Assembly (NCBI GenBank): GCA_900239685.1
Contig: OENT01000467.1
Coordinates: 33,216 to 97,215 of the forward strand
Direction of reading: 5' to 3'
Length of the DNA stretch: 64,000 nucleotides
Source: Rotaria macrura
Lineage: Eukaryota > Rotifera > Eurotatoria > Philodinida > Philodinidae
Of this stretch, positions 25,826-37,400 are shown in pieces. The notes beneath the pieces were generated by a model, which ran no database searches, was not told where the DNA came from, and was given only the letters and a program-made list of their open reading frames with translations. A program made the translations under genes and the position numbers. Numbering within the stretch: the first letter of the stretch is position 1; each line of letters begins with the position of its first letter.

Positions 25826-26464
25826 CAGAGCAATAACCGATAGGTTTTTTTCAAAATCGGTGCCTGGTCTCAACCGTTAGACTCTACCGGTCTGTAGCTT
25901 CACATGAGTCACAGTTCATTATTTTCGTACAATACGGCATATATCAATATTCCAACGAATCATGCTAACCTCGGAATCACTAGAGATAGTATACTTAAGG
26001 CTTCCGTGCCATTGTTGAAATGATGTTTTGAAGCATGATTTTCAATGAATGTTAAAATCAAGGTGGAAGCATTGGACTTGAAACTTCCCCGTCGGACTCT
26101 CAGTTGTTTCCTTCTCGGTGGAAGCACACAACGAGACAATTGCTTTCATCGTTCTAATTTCCTTCGGAAGTCGTTATGCAGATACCGTCGTTTTTGCAAC
26201 GCAGCGACACAGATTTTGATGTATCCAGAGGCTTATAGTGGATTTAATACCATGCTGCATTTTGGACTCTTACTGATTTATCCATTTAAATGGCAAAATT
26301 TAGTCTCATAGGTTCCTCGCATAGTCATAGTATCTCTAATGTGTTTCATATTCGAGTTCTACAAGGATTGTACTAAGAGCTTGGTTTTCCCTCTTTAAGT
26401 AACTGTAGTTTGATATCAAATAACATAGGTATATAGGGTGTGAGTGCGAGTAAGTTATATCTTC

Positions 26465-26745
26465 TCAGATGAATGAATCCGATCGAATCTTCAGATCCGA
26501 TGAAATCCTATGTGAATCCGGGCTGTGGAAATAGTAACGGATCCGACGGGAGAAACCTATTTTCTTATTTTTGTACGAATTAGTATCTAATCCCAATAGT
26601 AGAGGCCTGTTTGATCGTACAATGAAATCCAATCGGATTCCAATAGTAGGATTCGAGAAAACCCAATACTAGGGATCTGAACGTCGGATCACAACCAGGA
26701 ATCCGATGGGATTTCGTCGGATTAGAGAAACTCCGCTGTATCCAA
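26465..26745. repeat. cluster of degenerate ATCCGAT / ATCGGAT repeats
   Basis: Short related words (AATCCGAT, GATCCGATG, GGATCCGACGGGAGAAACC, AATCGGATTCC, GGATTAGAGAAAC and similar) recur on both strands about every 20-40 bases, often followed by GAGAAAC and CAATAGTA-like words. It looks like an eroded tandem array of a 30-50-bp unit. Unit boundaries cannot be fixed by eye. Confidence 0.55.
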
Positions 26746-28261
26746 CTAAAAAACTGATGAGAAAAGGCATCATTTCTGGGATTAGAGTCGTTCGTCTCAC
26801 CACAGAGCCAAAAGTAGTTCACTGTAAGGTATGCTGATAAACGGTTCTTTTTCTTACAGATTTCTGTGAAAAGAAAAATAGTCTTCTGAGAAAGTCTTAT
26901 ATCACATGAAAAGTGGCTTTTAAAAACTTTTCACTGTTCAATGTAGCACGGCAATTTTCTGAAGCATCCGATTGTTTTAATTGTAAAAATATCCATGAAA
27001 CCTTTCTTTTCAGAAAAGAGCCTATGACTAAAATCCACGAGTAATTCTGGACATATCAGCACCCGAACAGAAAAATCCAACTAAATCAAACTTGAGAACA
27101 GTGGTTATCGTACTCGGACGGATTTTATCGGAGTCAACTATTACAATAGACCTTGCAGAGGGTTTTGCTCGTTGCCAAGTCCCCAATCATGAAACAGTTT
27201 GAACAAAAATAGATCAGTTGACGTCTATATACTTGAGACAGTTTTGAGAAACGTTCTTGTTCATCGCAAAACTGCTGCTAGCACATTTTGGGGTCGGATC
27301 AAACATGTGCTTTCTGCTAATGTAGAACAATAATAGGATACATATCTTAGCAACTAAAACAGCGTACTGATGAAATTTCTCTTTCCATCCAACGTTGAGA
27401 AAATTAAAAGAATTTTACGTTAAAAAATAAATGCCGAGAAAATATCTGCGATAGATATGAATTGACACAGTTTTCAATTCGGACTCAGATTATGATTTTA
27501 GTTCCAATTGAGTGATTCACTTTTCTAGATGAAATCTCTATTGAATGACATGTGCGGAAGGGGATTTACACATGTCTCATCGAATGAACATAGTAAAAAA
27601 TGTTTTAAATCATAGTTTTTCCAAAACAATCACGATAGAAATAATCGAATGAAAATTAAAAGAACATATGGCTTAAAATTGTGACATTCTTTAGAATATC
27701 TTTGATTCAAAGGTACAGTTTCGTAATAGAGTTGTACGCAGAATTCGCCTTTGATTTCTCGTGCTCTTTCGAATAAGACGTGACCCAATCATAGCCGACT
27801 AAGAGCCTTGATTATGCACTCTAAGTAGCGAACCTAGTTTTTTTCCTGGACTTTAAGCCTCGATTCTCATTATGATGTATTCAACTGCTTCAAAGCAAAT
27901 CATACGAGTCATAAAGAGTTGTTGAATAAGGAATTTTTTGATGAGAAAATAATCTATTCACTTTATATTTTCATACGATTGACAATCTCGATCGACTGAC
28001 GAGAATATAGAATTTGAGTTTTCTTGTAGATTTTAGGGGCACGTGTTTTGTATGATTTGTTGGTGTCGATAAGATCTCGCGTGGAGCTAGACCTATTATG
28101 ACTGTCTGCACTACAGACATTGATTTATGTACGATGGTGATAGTTGACCAAGACAAGTTTTATTGGTTCAATCCATCATCCAATAAAAAGAATAGATCCA
28201 TCTGGTTCGTTCATTGACATTAATATTAAAAAGCGAAATAAGAGAAAGAATAAAAGCAGTA

Positions 28262-29462
28262 ATGCTTCCCTATCGTGGATGGGAGCAGATAGTCAAAACC
28301 AAAACCAAACCTTCAACAGTTAATTCCATCCTTCGATGGACACTTCTTCGTCACGTAACTCAATCGCTTGACGAAATCAATGATGAAAATACGAAAAAGA
28401 ATATCCTTCGAGAAGAAATGTCTTGGTTAAATAAATATTGGATTCAGCCTGTGCCCAAGTTGAAAATCGCTCCAAAGTATTGGGAAAAACTTTTCACAAG
28501 TAAATCACTTTTCGTTCGACGTGATATTTATGAGTAAGTTATATGAATAGAAACGAATTATTTATTGTTTTGAATATATTCACTTAAAAAGATATCTATC
28601 TGATGAAGAAGCACGAAGAGAACGTCATCGATTACGCATGGAAAAACGAAGAGAACTGATTGCTGCTATGTCAGACTCAATCCCATCGGATACTCTTTTT
28701 CATAAAACCATATTTGCTACAATAGAAATGAAATACAATCCCGAACGTTGGCTCGATCTTCAAACACTAGCAAGGGCAGCTCGACTCGGAGATTTTTTTG
28801 TTGTTGATGGTGGTTTCGAGTTTGCTCATGCTCGCCATTCATATTTTTCATCACTTATTCAAAGAGTTTTTCGGTGTTTTAAAGATATTCATCGTTTTCA
28901 TTCGCCAGCTTACATTATCATCAGTGATCTTTCGCATAACTTTCAAACGTCTCATACTCTATTACCTCATGAACATTCGACGTATTTTCATTCAACGAGA
29001 GATTTGTACATTGATTTATTTGACAAAGATCGTTTCATTTATTTGACACCTGATTCGCCAAATGAAATGACACATTTCGATCATGATGCTGTTTATATTC
29101 TTGGTGGAATTTATGATGATGAAAATAAAGAACCGTTGACGTATCAAAAAGCTGTCCGACAAAATATTCGCCATGAAAAATTACCGCTAGACAAATATCT
29201 AACGTAAGACTCATCTTTATTGAACTATGCAAATCGTAGTTGACTTTTTTATAATTTTCTCCGTCTTAGATTTCATTCGACGTCGAGCCGGGCATTAGCC
29301 TTTCATGAAGTTTATAATATTTTATTAACATTAAAACACACTAATAATAATTGGGTAAAAGCATTTCGTTACGTTCCGAAGAGAAAAATAGCTTCTCGAA
29401 TTGAAGAACAAGACGACGGAAATGAAGAAGATCAAGAAATTGACTCGTTGGAATCTTCATAA
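28262..29462 (+). CDS. TRMT10C: TRMT10C / MRPP1, mitochondrial tRNA methyltransferase and RNase P subunit (3 exons)
   Basis: SPOUT-fold methyltransferase (m1A/m1G at tRNA position 9) that in mitochondria also forms RNase P with MRPP2 and MRPP3. Exons: 28262-28533, 28592-29203, 29270-29462 (introns 58 and 66 nt), 358 aa, close to the family's ~400. An Arg/Lys-containing N-terminus is compatible with a mitochondrial presequence. A helical Arg/Glu-rich segment follows (LSDEEARRERHRLRMEKRRE, ~90-110). The TRM10 domain (~130-330) has LTPDSPNEMTHFDHDAVYIL, GGIYDD, KAVRQNIRHEKLPLDKYL with the conserved Asp of PLDKYL, LAFHEVYNILL and FRYVPKRK. An acidic tail ends the protein. The start is the first ATG in the open frame; the frame is open upstream for ~50 nt without ATG. 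The MRPP1 type, rather than TRMT10A/B, is favoured by the SPNEMTHF-DHD and PLDKYL context. Confidence 0.88.
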
Positions 29463-32400
29463 CACAGTAGTTTACATCAAGCTGTCTGTTGTTCTTCTTT
29501 TCAAACAAATTATCAATAAACTTCTGTATCAAGTTTCCGGCGATGTATACGTAGATAGATTCGAATAAAATCGAAGCAGCGCCTTCTACGCCATTGTAGG
29601 TGTGTTCGACATTTTACGTTGCACACTTCTGAGAGAAAATAAAATCTAAACTATTCCAGAACCTTCCGAGAAAAGTCTAGCAATCGAATAAATATGTCGG
29701 GAAACATAGTTCAACGGTTCTATGAAAATGTAGAAAGAAAAAATTAATGGGGTTAGGCGTTGATTGCTAGAAAGGCTGAATATGAAATATCGGAGATCTC
29801 GAAAGTTTGCAAAACAAAAATAAACAACGATTGCACCAAACTAAGATACATCTGTATTCGTAGAGACATTGAAGCCCCTTGTGTTCATATGAAAAGAGTT
29901 AGAATCTAAATTTATTTTACTCATGCACAGAGCCAAGGATGATCTCTAAAATCTAGCTCAACACGTTGAGTATCAATTGTTTCAAACGACTCGAGTTGAC
30001 TCATCACCAAGGTACAATTAGGAATTCTTCGATATCGCAACAATGGGTGTGTTGTAAAGCTTCGAACTGTGACAGAAATGTTGTGAGGTTATACTACTTG
30101 GATTTCCAAAAACAAGTTGAAGTCAAGATGATGTTGTTGCTCGGCATTATTTAAGTTCGTATAAGACTAGATAAATTGCATATTTTGCATCATTTTAGAA
30201 CGATTTTCAGTCTTACGAGTGTTCATCATTTTCACCAAAAATCGTACAACTTAATTCTTTTAGTTTTTAACATGTTTTGTTGATCACTCCGGATATTAAG
30301 AATGCTGGACGATTGATTTTCGTACAGCTCATAGTGCCTAAAATCCGTTTCTGAATTAAAAATTGGTCTCTTTTCCTTAGTCAGTAGAATCCACATTAAA
30401 GCAAGAAAATTTGGGAAAACATTTAGCGTACTATGTTGTATCAATAAACATACGTGGACACGTTAATTCGTTTAACGTCATTTCATAAAAAATGATTGAG
30501 TTTGAATATGTAATAATGCCGACAAAATCTATGTTGAGCGGCAGATGAAAAGTTTTTTCGGTCGTGATCGATGTGCGTATCGGCTGAGTTAGCCAACCGT
30601 TGAATAAAACATCGAAAATATGCCATGAAACCCTCACTCCATCCTATTTAGCTTGGAACGAAAATGATAAAATTTATTTTAATCAAAATATTCATTAACA
30701 GATGCGGTGTTCGATAGTTTTACTACATATTTTTTTAGTAAGCATTGAAACCTTACACGTTTAAACATTGCGAAAACGAGTATTATTTATTTATGGAGTA
30801 GATTTGTCTAGTATTTTAATGAGTCATTGGTTTCTTTCTTCGCAATAGTAAGAATTAAATCATGCATCGATCCAGCAAAAGAATCGATTTAGCGTTGATT
30901 TCGAACGATTAACACTAAACCAACGAATCTATTCACTAGAGAAAACTTGACTAGCAGTGAAGACAAGTCGAACACTGAGCGTAATAGGTTTACATCCGAT
31001 GCATTATTAGAACAAAATCTTTAGATATCATCGAGCTCTCATCTGCATACTTTTGTTCCTTTAAAAATTCAATAGTGAAAATTGTACCTACGGCACAATC
31101 AATTAGCGATATTGATTTATAGTAGATTTGGAATAATTCACCAGTTTACTCATGGACAACTGGTTCGTTTTAATTGACAGGAACACGTCACACTGCTTTG
31201 AAAGTAGTCAACAAACTGATCAATCGAATATCATTCTTTTCAAAAGAAGCAAAAATAATTTCTATGGAGAATTCGATTGATTCGTCAACGCTTAACTAAT
31301 TTAACTTTGGTAACAACGGATCTATTCCAAATTTGATATTCTGTACAACATAATTCTCGCATAGTCAATGATCAACTATTTCTATGAAATCTTCGAGTAC
31401 TTAAGTCATAAGAGCGAAATTTCGATTCCATTGTCAGAGCAACGATTTCGTCTCGAGTTAGACAAAAGAACCTTGTTTACTGAAAAGATATGGTGGCGAC
31501 ATTTTAGAACTGCTTGACGATTGGTTTCGAATGAAATTCTTTAAATTCTCTGTACGAAAAAGGCGCCCTCGTGATTGTTCAATTTAATAGAGCGAGTAAA
31601 CATGCACACGATGAACAAATGAAAAGATCTCAGGAGAATAGCAATAGGTTTGGTAAGATTCTAGACGTTGCCAATCGTTTTTATCAGAGACCAATCTTTC
31701 ACCGTTCAAGTCAACATCGGTTCGTCGGTACACGTTAGGGTGTGTGTATTTCTCTTGACTTTTTGAACTCAATTATTTTCTCGGTGAGATCTAAAGGTAT
31801 TCTTTGAAATAAAACGAAACGAACGAAAAACAAAATAGAATTGCTATTCAATTTTTGTTCTTGATATAAATTGTTTCTTCTCAAAAAAAATCTTGTTCAT
31901 TGAAGTGATTGATATTATGCTTTAGACAAAAACGAACACCGTTGGACATTGTATGCCGATATTAAGTCAACCGTTGTTTTTATTGTGTCAAGGGAACTTG
32001 TTACTATTTGTCGCTTAGCATTTTGTTCACAGGATAATATGCGTTTCTTGATTATTCCACGAATGATGAATCGATCAAAAATACTCAAAAGGCTCCTTTT
32101 AAGATATAATGTTCCACTTTTATTCAAATACAATGCAATGCAATATATACGACGGGAGTGACAGACAATGATATATTTTGGAATGAGAGTGTTCAAGACT
32201 GAGTCGACTAGTCAGAATTTCAAACTTTTCTGCGAACTTGCTCTACTCGAAAAACTTCACCTGCGATTTCATCAAGCTCTTTCGCAAAAATTGTTCATCA
32301 GAGAAGTCTCAGCCGGTAATTTCCTCAAATTTCATATATAAGTGATAACTTGACTTAACTTAAGTTAGATTCCCTACTGCATATCATTCTATAGTAGACG

Positions 32401-34409
32401 CAGTTCAGTTGGAACAAGAGTCCGTCATTTGCACGGCTTCTAGACGTCAGATCCTACCCCGACCTGGCGGTATCTAGTCCAAGCACATTTGTTGTTTTTA
32501 AAATTGAAAAACTTAAAGTAAATGATGATTGAAGAGAAGTAGAAATAAAAGTATTGTAGTTTTTCTCATGAACAACGTATTACAGCACCTTTTTAAATAA
32601 AGTAGAAAATTATTAACTCTGCGCATTTCGTTTATTTGTAAATTCATCTATTAGCTTCCATGAGAATTCGAAAAAAACGTAAGCGTGTGCATTAGGAACG
32701 ATAGATCGCTTTGCTTCTTTTGTTATCGCTTGTTTCTGAATTTAGTTTGAATAATAAAATTTTCAAAACAAAGGACAAACAACAACTCTCTGAGTGTCTG
32801 GATATGGCGAAGTATCACAAATAGATGACAAACACAATTGAAGTGAACTTTCCGTACAGCAGTTAAGAATCGATGTGATGAAATGTCGTAATATGTGAAC
32901 TGCATTTCATCATGGTCATCGGCATACAGGTTCAAACTTTTCTCTTCACGATTTGATTTCGTTCAGGGCTTTCAAAGTTGGGGAAGAAATGTGTAAAAAT
33001 CATCGTTCTATTTATATATTGAAAAACGCTTAAAATCTATGACCATTGTGACTATCTAGATAACGTGCATGTACGGTCCTTTGAAGCCAATCGTTTAGAT
33101 CGAAGTTACTTTCACAATTCATTTTGAATTCCTTGATTATTTCGTGTTGATGACAGTTGGCCGTTCGAATCCGTGATCTTTTCATGCATCAGCTCCATTG
33201 TGTGACGCATTATTCTTAGAATATTGTGTTTGCTCTACTTGACAGTGATTAACGTAATCTCTCTTGTCGCCTCATCAAGAAAAATAAACGAGCCTTCGAA
33301 TGTTTATTCATCGTTCTTTTTCCATAATACATGAGCACTGAACAGACGATAATACAGCTGGTTGTTTTTTCACCAGATTGAACAACCAACGAGAAGTTTC
33401 TTAGTACCAATGCTGAGATTTAGATCTCACTTCGTTAACGACACGTCTCGTATAATTGAAAGCAGTGGCATAGATATCGGCGGTCCTTTTCTTATTTTCA
33501 AATGTTTCGTCTTCGACATTAGTAAATCTTCGAATATTTTGTTCGTTTATTTAAAGAAAAGCTTTAGAATTCCGTCCTCACGCAACAAAACTTTTCATAA
33601 TATTAGAAAGCATATGTGAATTGAATTGTAAAAGCTCAGTTGACGTCGATCAAATCAGTTGAACAGAACAAACAACGACGCAGACAAAATACTTCAGAGC
33701 TAGAATAGGAGTGTAGAGTGACTCATACTTGTAGTGCAAAGCGACCTTAAACGCCATTGATTCTGCTCCTAGGAAAGAACGATCCATTATCTGAGCTGAT
33801 TTTAAACAATCGAATACTGTTATCGTTGGTTTTTGCTCAGGACACGAGTCCTGGCACTCGTGATTGCATAATGCAAAAGAAGGGTGTCCTTGTTACATGA
33901 AGTAGAATGAGTTGTTACTTGAATGATTGAAGAGCACATATCAGAATAAAGCAAATAAATCAAATCTACGTTTTTACACACCAACAAGAAGTCTAAGCAT
34001 GATATTGAATCAAGGAGGAAAAGACATACTTCTTTACTTTTTCGTATTTCGTCTTAGTTCTGTTTTCAATAAAAACTAACACGTTTGTTTCATTTCATGA
34101 GAAAAATCCGGGAGAAAGAGTGCGGTATTCCCTTGTATTTGTCAGTAATTCTTAATACTCCTTGTTAGTGACGCAGTATGCTTCTCTCCTTGTATTAAAT
34201 GTTGAACATGCTTGAATGCAGTGAGTTGACTTCATTTTTATAACGCTTATTAATTTGATATAATTACAAACAATCAATATTCCCATGAGAACAACATGAC
34301 AACGAACAAAAAAACGACAATATGGACTGTGATAAGTGTTACATGAGATAAAATACATTTTCCAGTTTTCCATTCCGTAGTTTTCATTAGAGCATATTTT
34401 GCTTTTCAG
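29463..34409. other. gene-poor stretch (about 5 kb)
   Basis: AT-rich DNA between the convergent TRMT10C and guanylate cyclase genes. I see only short unsupported open frames and no RNA gene. A few short GC-richer patches occur, for example near 32430-32470, without recognisable content. Confidence 0.45.
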
Positions 34410-37400
34410 TTAAGTAAACGATGCTGGCTTGAAATGTGTAAATGGACACTGATCATATGTCGAAGGCAATCTATTAATTGTAGTTGAAAGCGTTTTTTTT
34501 TTATCATTTATTTCGTACATTGTTGGATGATAATCAGATAAAATTTCATTTTCAACTTTTTCATTTTTCAATTCTAATATATTGCAATGTTCAATGTATG
34601 CGTCTGTGGCTCCAACTAACCAATATGTTTGCATTTCACCTTTACCCTAAATGAATTTCAGAAGAAAAACAAGCGATTATTCCGGATCGGACGGGACAAA
34701 ACCGTGGCGACATTCTTCGCTGAATGTGTGTATCGAGATTCATGACTTCAATTCAATATACTTCTGTCTCTCTGAAATTGGTAAACAAAACGTGAAGATT
34801 TTGATTGTCTAATCAGAAGAATAACGTCTACTTTCAGCACAACTTCGATTAGTAGCTGAGCACCATAAATAGAAGACACGCTCCTGGCACATGATATTCT
34901 ATAAGGCAATGACAGTTAATTTATTCTTTTCATGAAAGCCATTATTTCTAAACATAGAAGATGATTTAATGCTCGATAGTTTTTCAAATCTTCGGTCAAT
35001 TGGCATGTTTTCTAAATGCTCATTATTTCAGCGAAACACATGGTCATCATATGTAAATAATACGATTTTCATGCTAAGCTGCGCCTTTTCGTAGAAACTA
35101 TTTTAGAAATGTCATCGACAAACTAAAGGCTATTATTATTTCATAGAAGATGCATTTCTCTTTCTATATTGAGCACCGCTAACGCATTAAAACATTATTC
35201 TAATCGAAGCGTACTACCAGCGTTTTTACACAAAAATCATGTATTATCAAATACTTACAAGTAGTTCAAAGAGGACATTCGATCTCAAATTGAACTCCAA
35301 AAGACAACGCCCTATGTACTGTTTAGTTATAAAAGTGAAGCATCTTTGGAAAATGTGCCAAAAAATATTTTCAAAATAATCTCCACGCAGAGGGTTTCAC
35401 AAAAAAATATCAAGCGTTTCCTTTCGAATGAGATCGAGTCGTACAGGCGTTGGTAAAATTTGTCAACATCGACGCACACAGAAAATGCATCATCGTAACG
35501 AGAGCTCTGCCGAACGATCAGAACGTCCTCCAATCCGGTTTTGTTTCCTGCACTTTCTTGTCCCTTCTTGCCTCATTCTGACACTATCATATAACGCTCC
35601 TCCTTGTCGAAGTACAATGCAAAAATACTTATCGAATGTCTACTGCTTTTCTTCAATATAAATCATTTACGTCCCTAAGCATCTCGCTCAACATGATTAA
35701 TATCCCGATGGATGAGATTTGATCAGAAAAATAAAAGTTCAATAAGAAGTACAACTTGTAATACGACTCATCGACGAACTGATCTGAGAAAGCGCATGTT
35801 GTCGACATTTTCGGAAGTTTCGATGCCTGTGTATTCTGAAGCCAATAACGAAGATTGTCAGAACTTTGCGGTCAGTGACAAATGAATCCAGAATTCTCCT
35901 AAAAACATTTTTTCAGGAGTTTGACTCTCGAACAATACATTTTCGAAACTCTAACATGCTCGATAAATTGTGTTTGTCGTTTTCGAAAACATGCAAAGCC
36001 TTGCCTCTTCTAGACTAGGCGGGACAACGACATGAATCCGTCTAGTCTCGCTCGGCAAAGCTCTGAAAACATGCAGTCTGTCCTTTAGAATACCTTCATT
36101 TGAATTTTTCCACGAGGACTTGTTTCAAAATAAGCAGAATCTTTGAGCAACTGCCAAGATGCTGAAGTAAGATGAATACGGGCCACCTACATATGTGTGA
36201 CATTTTCTTTATTGGAATTTTCTCAACTGGAATACTTACTTCGCTTGACGTTGTCACTCGACTTGCCTATTAGAAACATAGAATAAGAGAGGATAAAAAT
36301 AAAAAGGAAATGATTGCTTTCTGGATGACTAAAAACCGTATTAATAGTATCGCCAAAGAGACAATATTGATAATTTTTATGTCCGACAATGCCTCCGACA
36401 GCTGGACCCGAATGAAAACCAATTTTAATCTTAAATGGTATTTTGTTGATTTTATTGATTAATTTCTTCGATTGTTTCAGAAGATCAAGAGAGAGACCAG
36501 CAACAATTTCGGCTTGATTTAAACCAAGTGGGTTTTTGACGCCGGTCAAACCTTCTTCTAGACTTTCTTCACTTATCGAATTTCTTGTACTTGATCCTGA
36601 CTTAACAAGGCGAGCAAATAACTAAAAATGAAAACATCGAATGGAAACTAAACCTTACGATGCTCGACACCCGTCTCTGTTGCGATCGTTCTTGGATACC
36701 GGAAACAATCATATAAGATGAATCAGCTTTTGTTTCAACCTTCGTTTGAAATTACTTTGTTCCTATGAATTTAACTCTTTCAGATAGTTTACTTTAAAGA
36801 CATTATATTTTTCTGAACATTGATCGAATATAATCACCATTTGATTGATAGATTCAACGATTTCTGTTGGTGTTAGCTTTTGTATGACGTCTTTAAAATC
36901 CAATGTGTAGCAAAACAGTACAGTTATTAATTTATGAGACTGAAATTTGAAAAAGAAACAGAAAATTTGAATTAAATCTTTGGAAGACAGAAAACAAAAT
37001 AAGAACTTCGCATATAGAGTTAGCCACAACTCCTTGCTGAAGCATTTGAGCGATATGACGAGGCATCATCGAGTAGAGAAGACGTTTTCCTTTTCGACGC
37101 CATTCTTGTAATTCAACTTTAGTTGCTTGTAGTTGAGAAATCCATGCATGTTGCTTAAATGAATTATGATTAGTTTACATTGGGCCTTAGCATGAAGTTT
37201 TAAACCACGACGTCTTTATTAGAATTAGTTTAAAATAATTTGAAAATAAAAGAGCTGCCGACCCAAGCAAAACGATCAAGTATTGACATCCAACAAGATT
37301 CGTCTCACATCATCTATAATTTTGCTTGAGCAGACGAAAATTCTAGTCTCAGAAATCTTGTCATAAATCGTATTGTAAGATTGGGGAAAGATCTGAGAGT

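Larger units (their letters stand above)
25350..28261. other. gene-poor stretch with a G-run and a degenerate repeat cluster
   Basis: Nearly 3 kb without a supportable gene. It holds the G-rich tract at 25805-25825 and the ATCCGAT-type repeat cluster at 26465-26745, both listed separately. The last few hundred bases should include the TRMT10C promoter. Confidence 0.5.

Noticed and set aside
33155..33176. tRNA-like T-arm sequence (CGTTCGAATCCG)
   Set aside because: The flanking bases do not form the T-stem and no acceptor or anticodon stem surrounds it.
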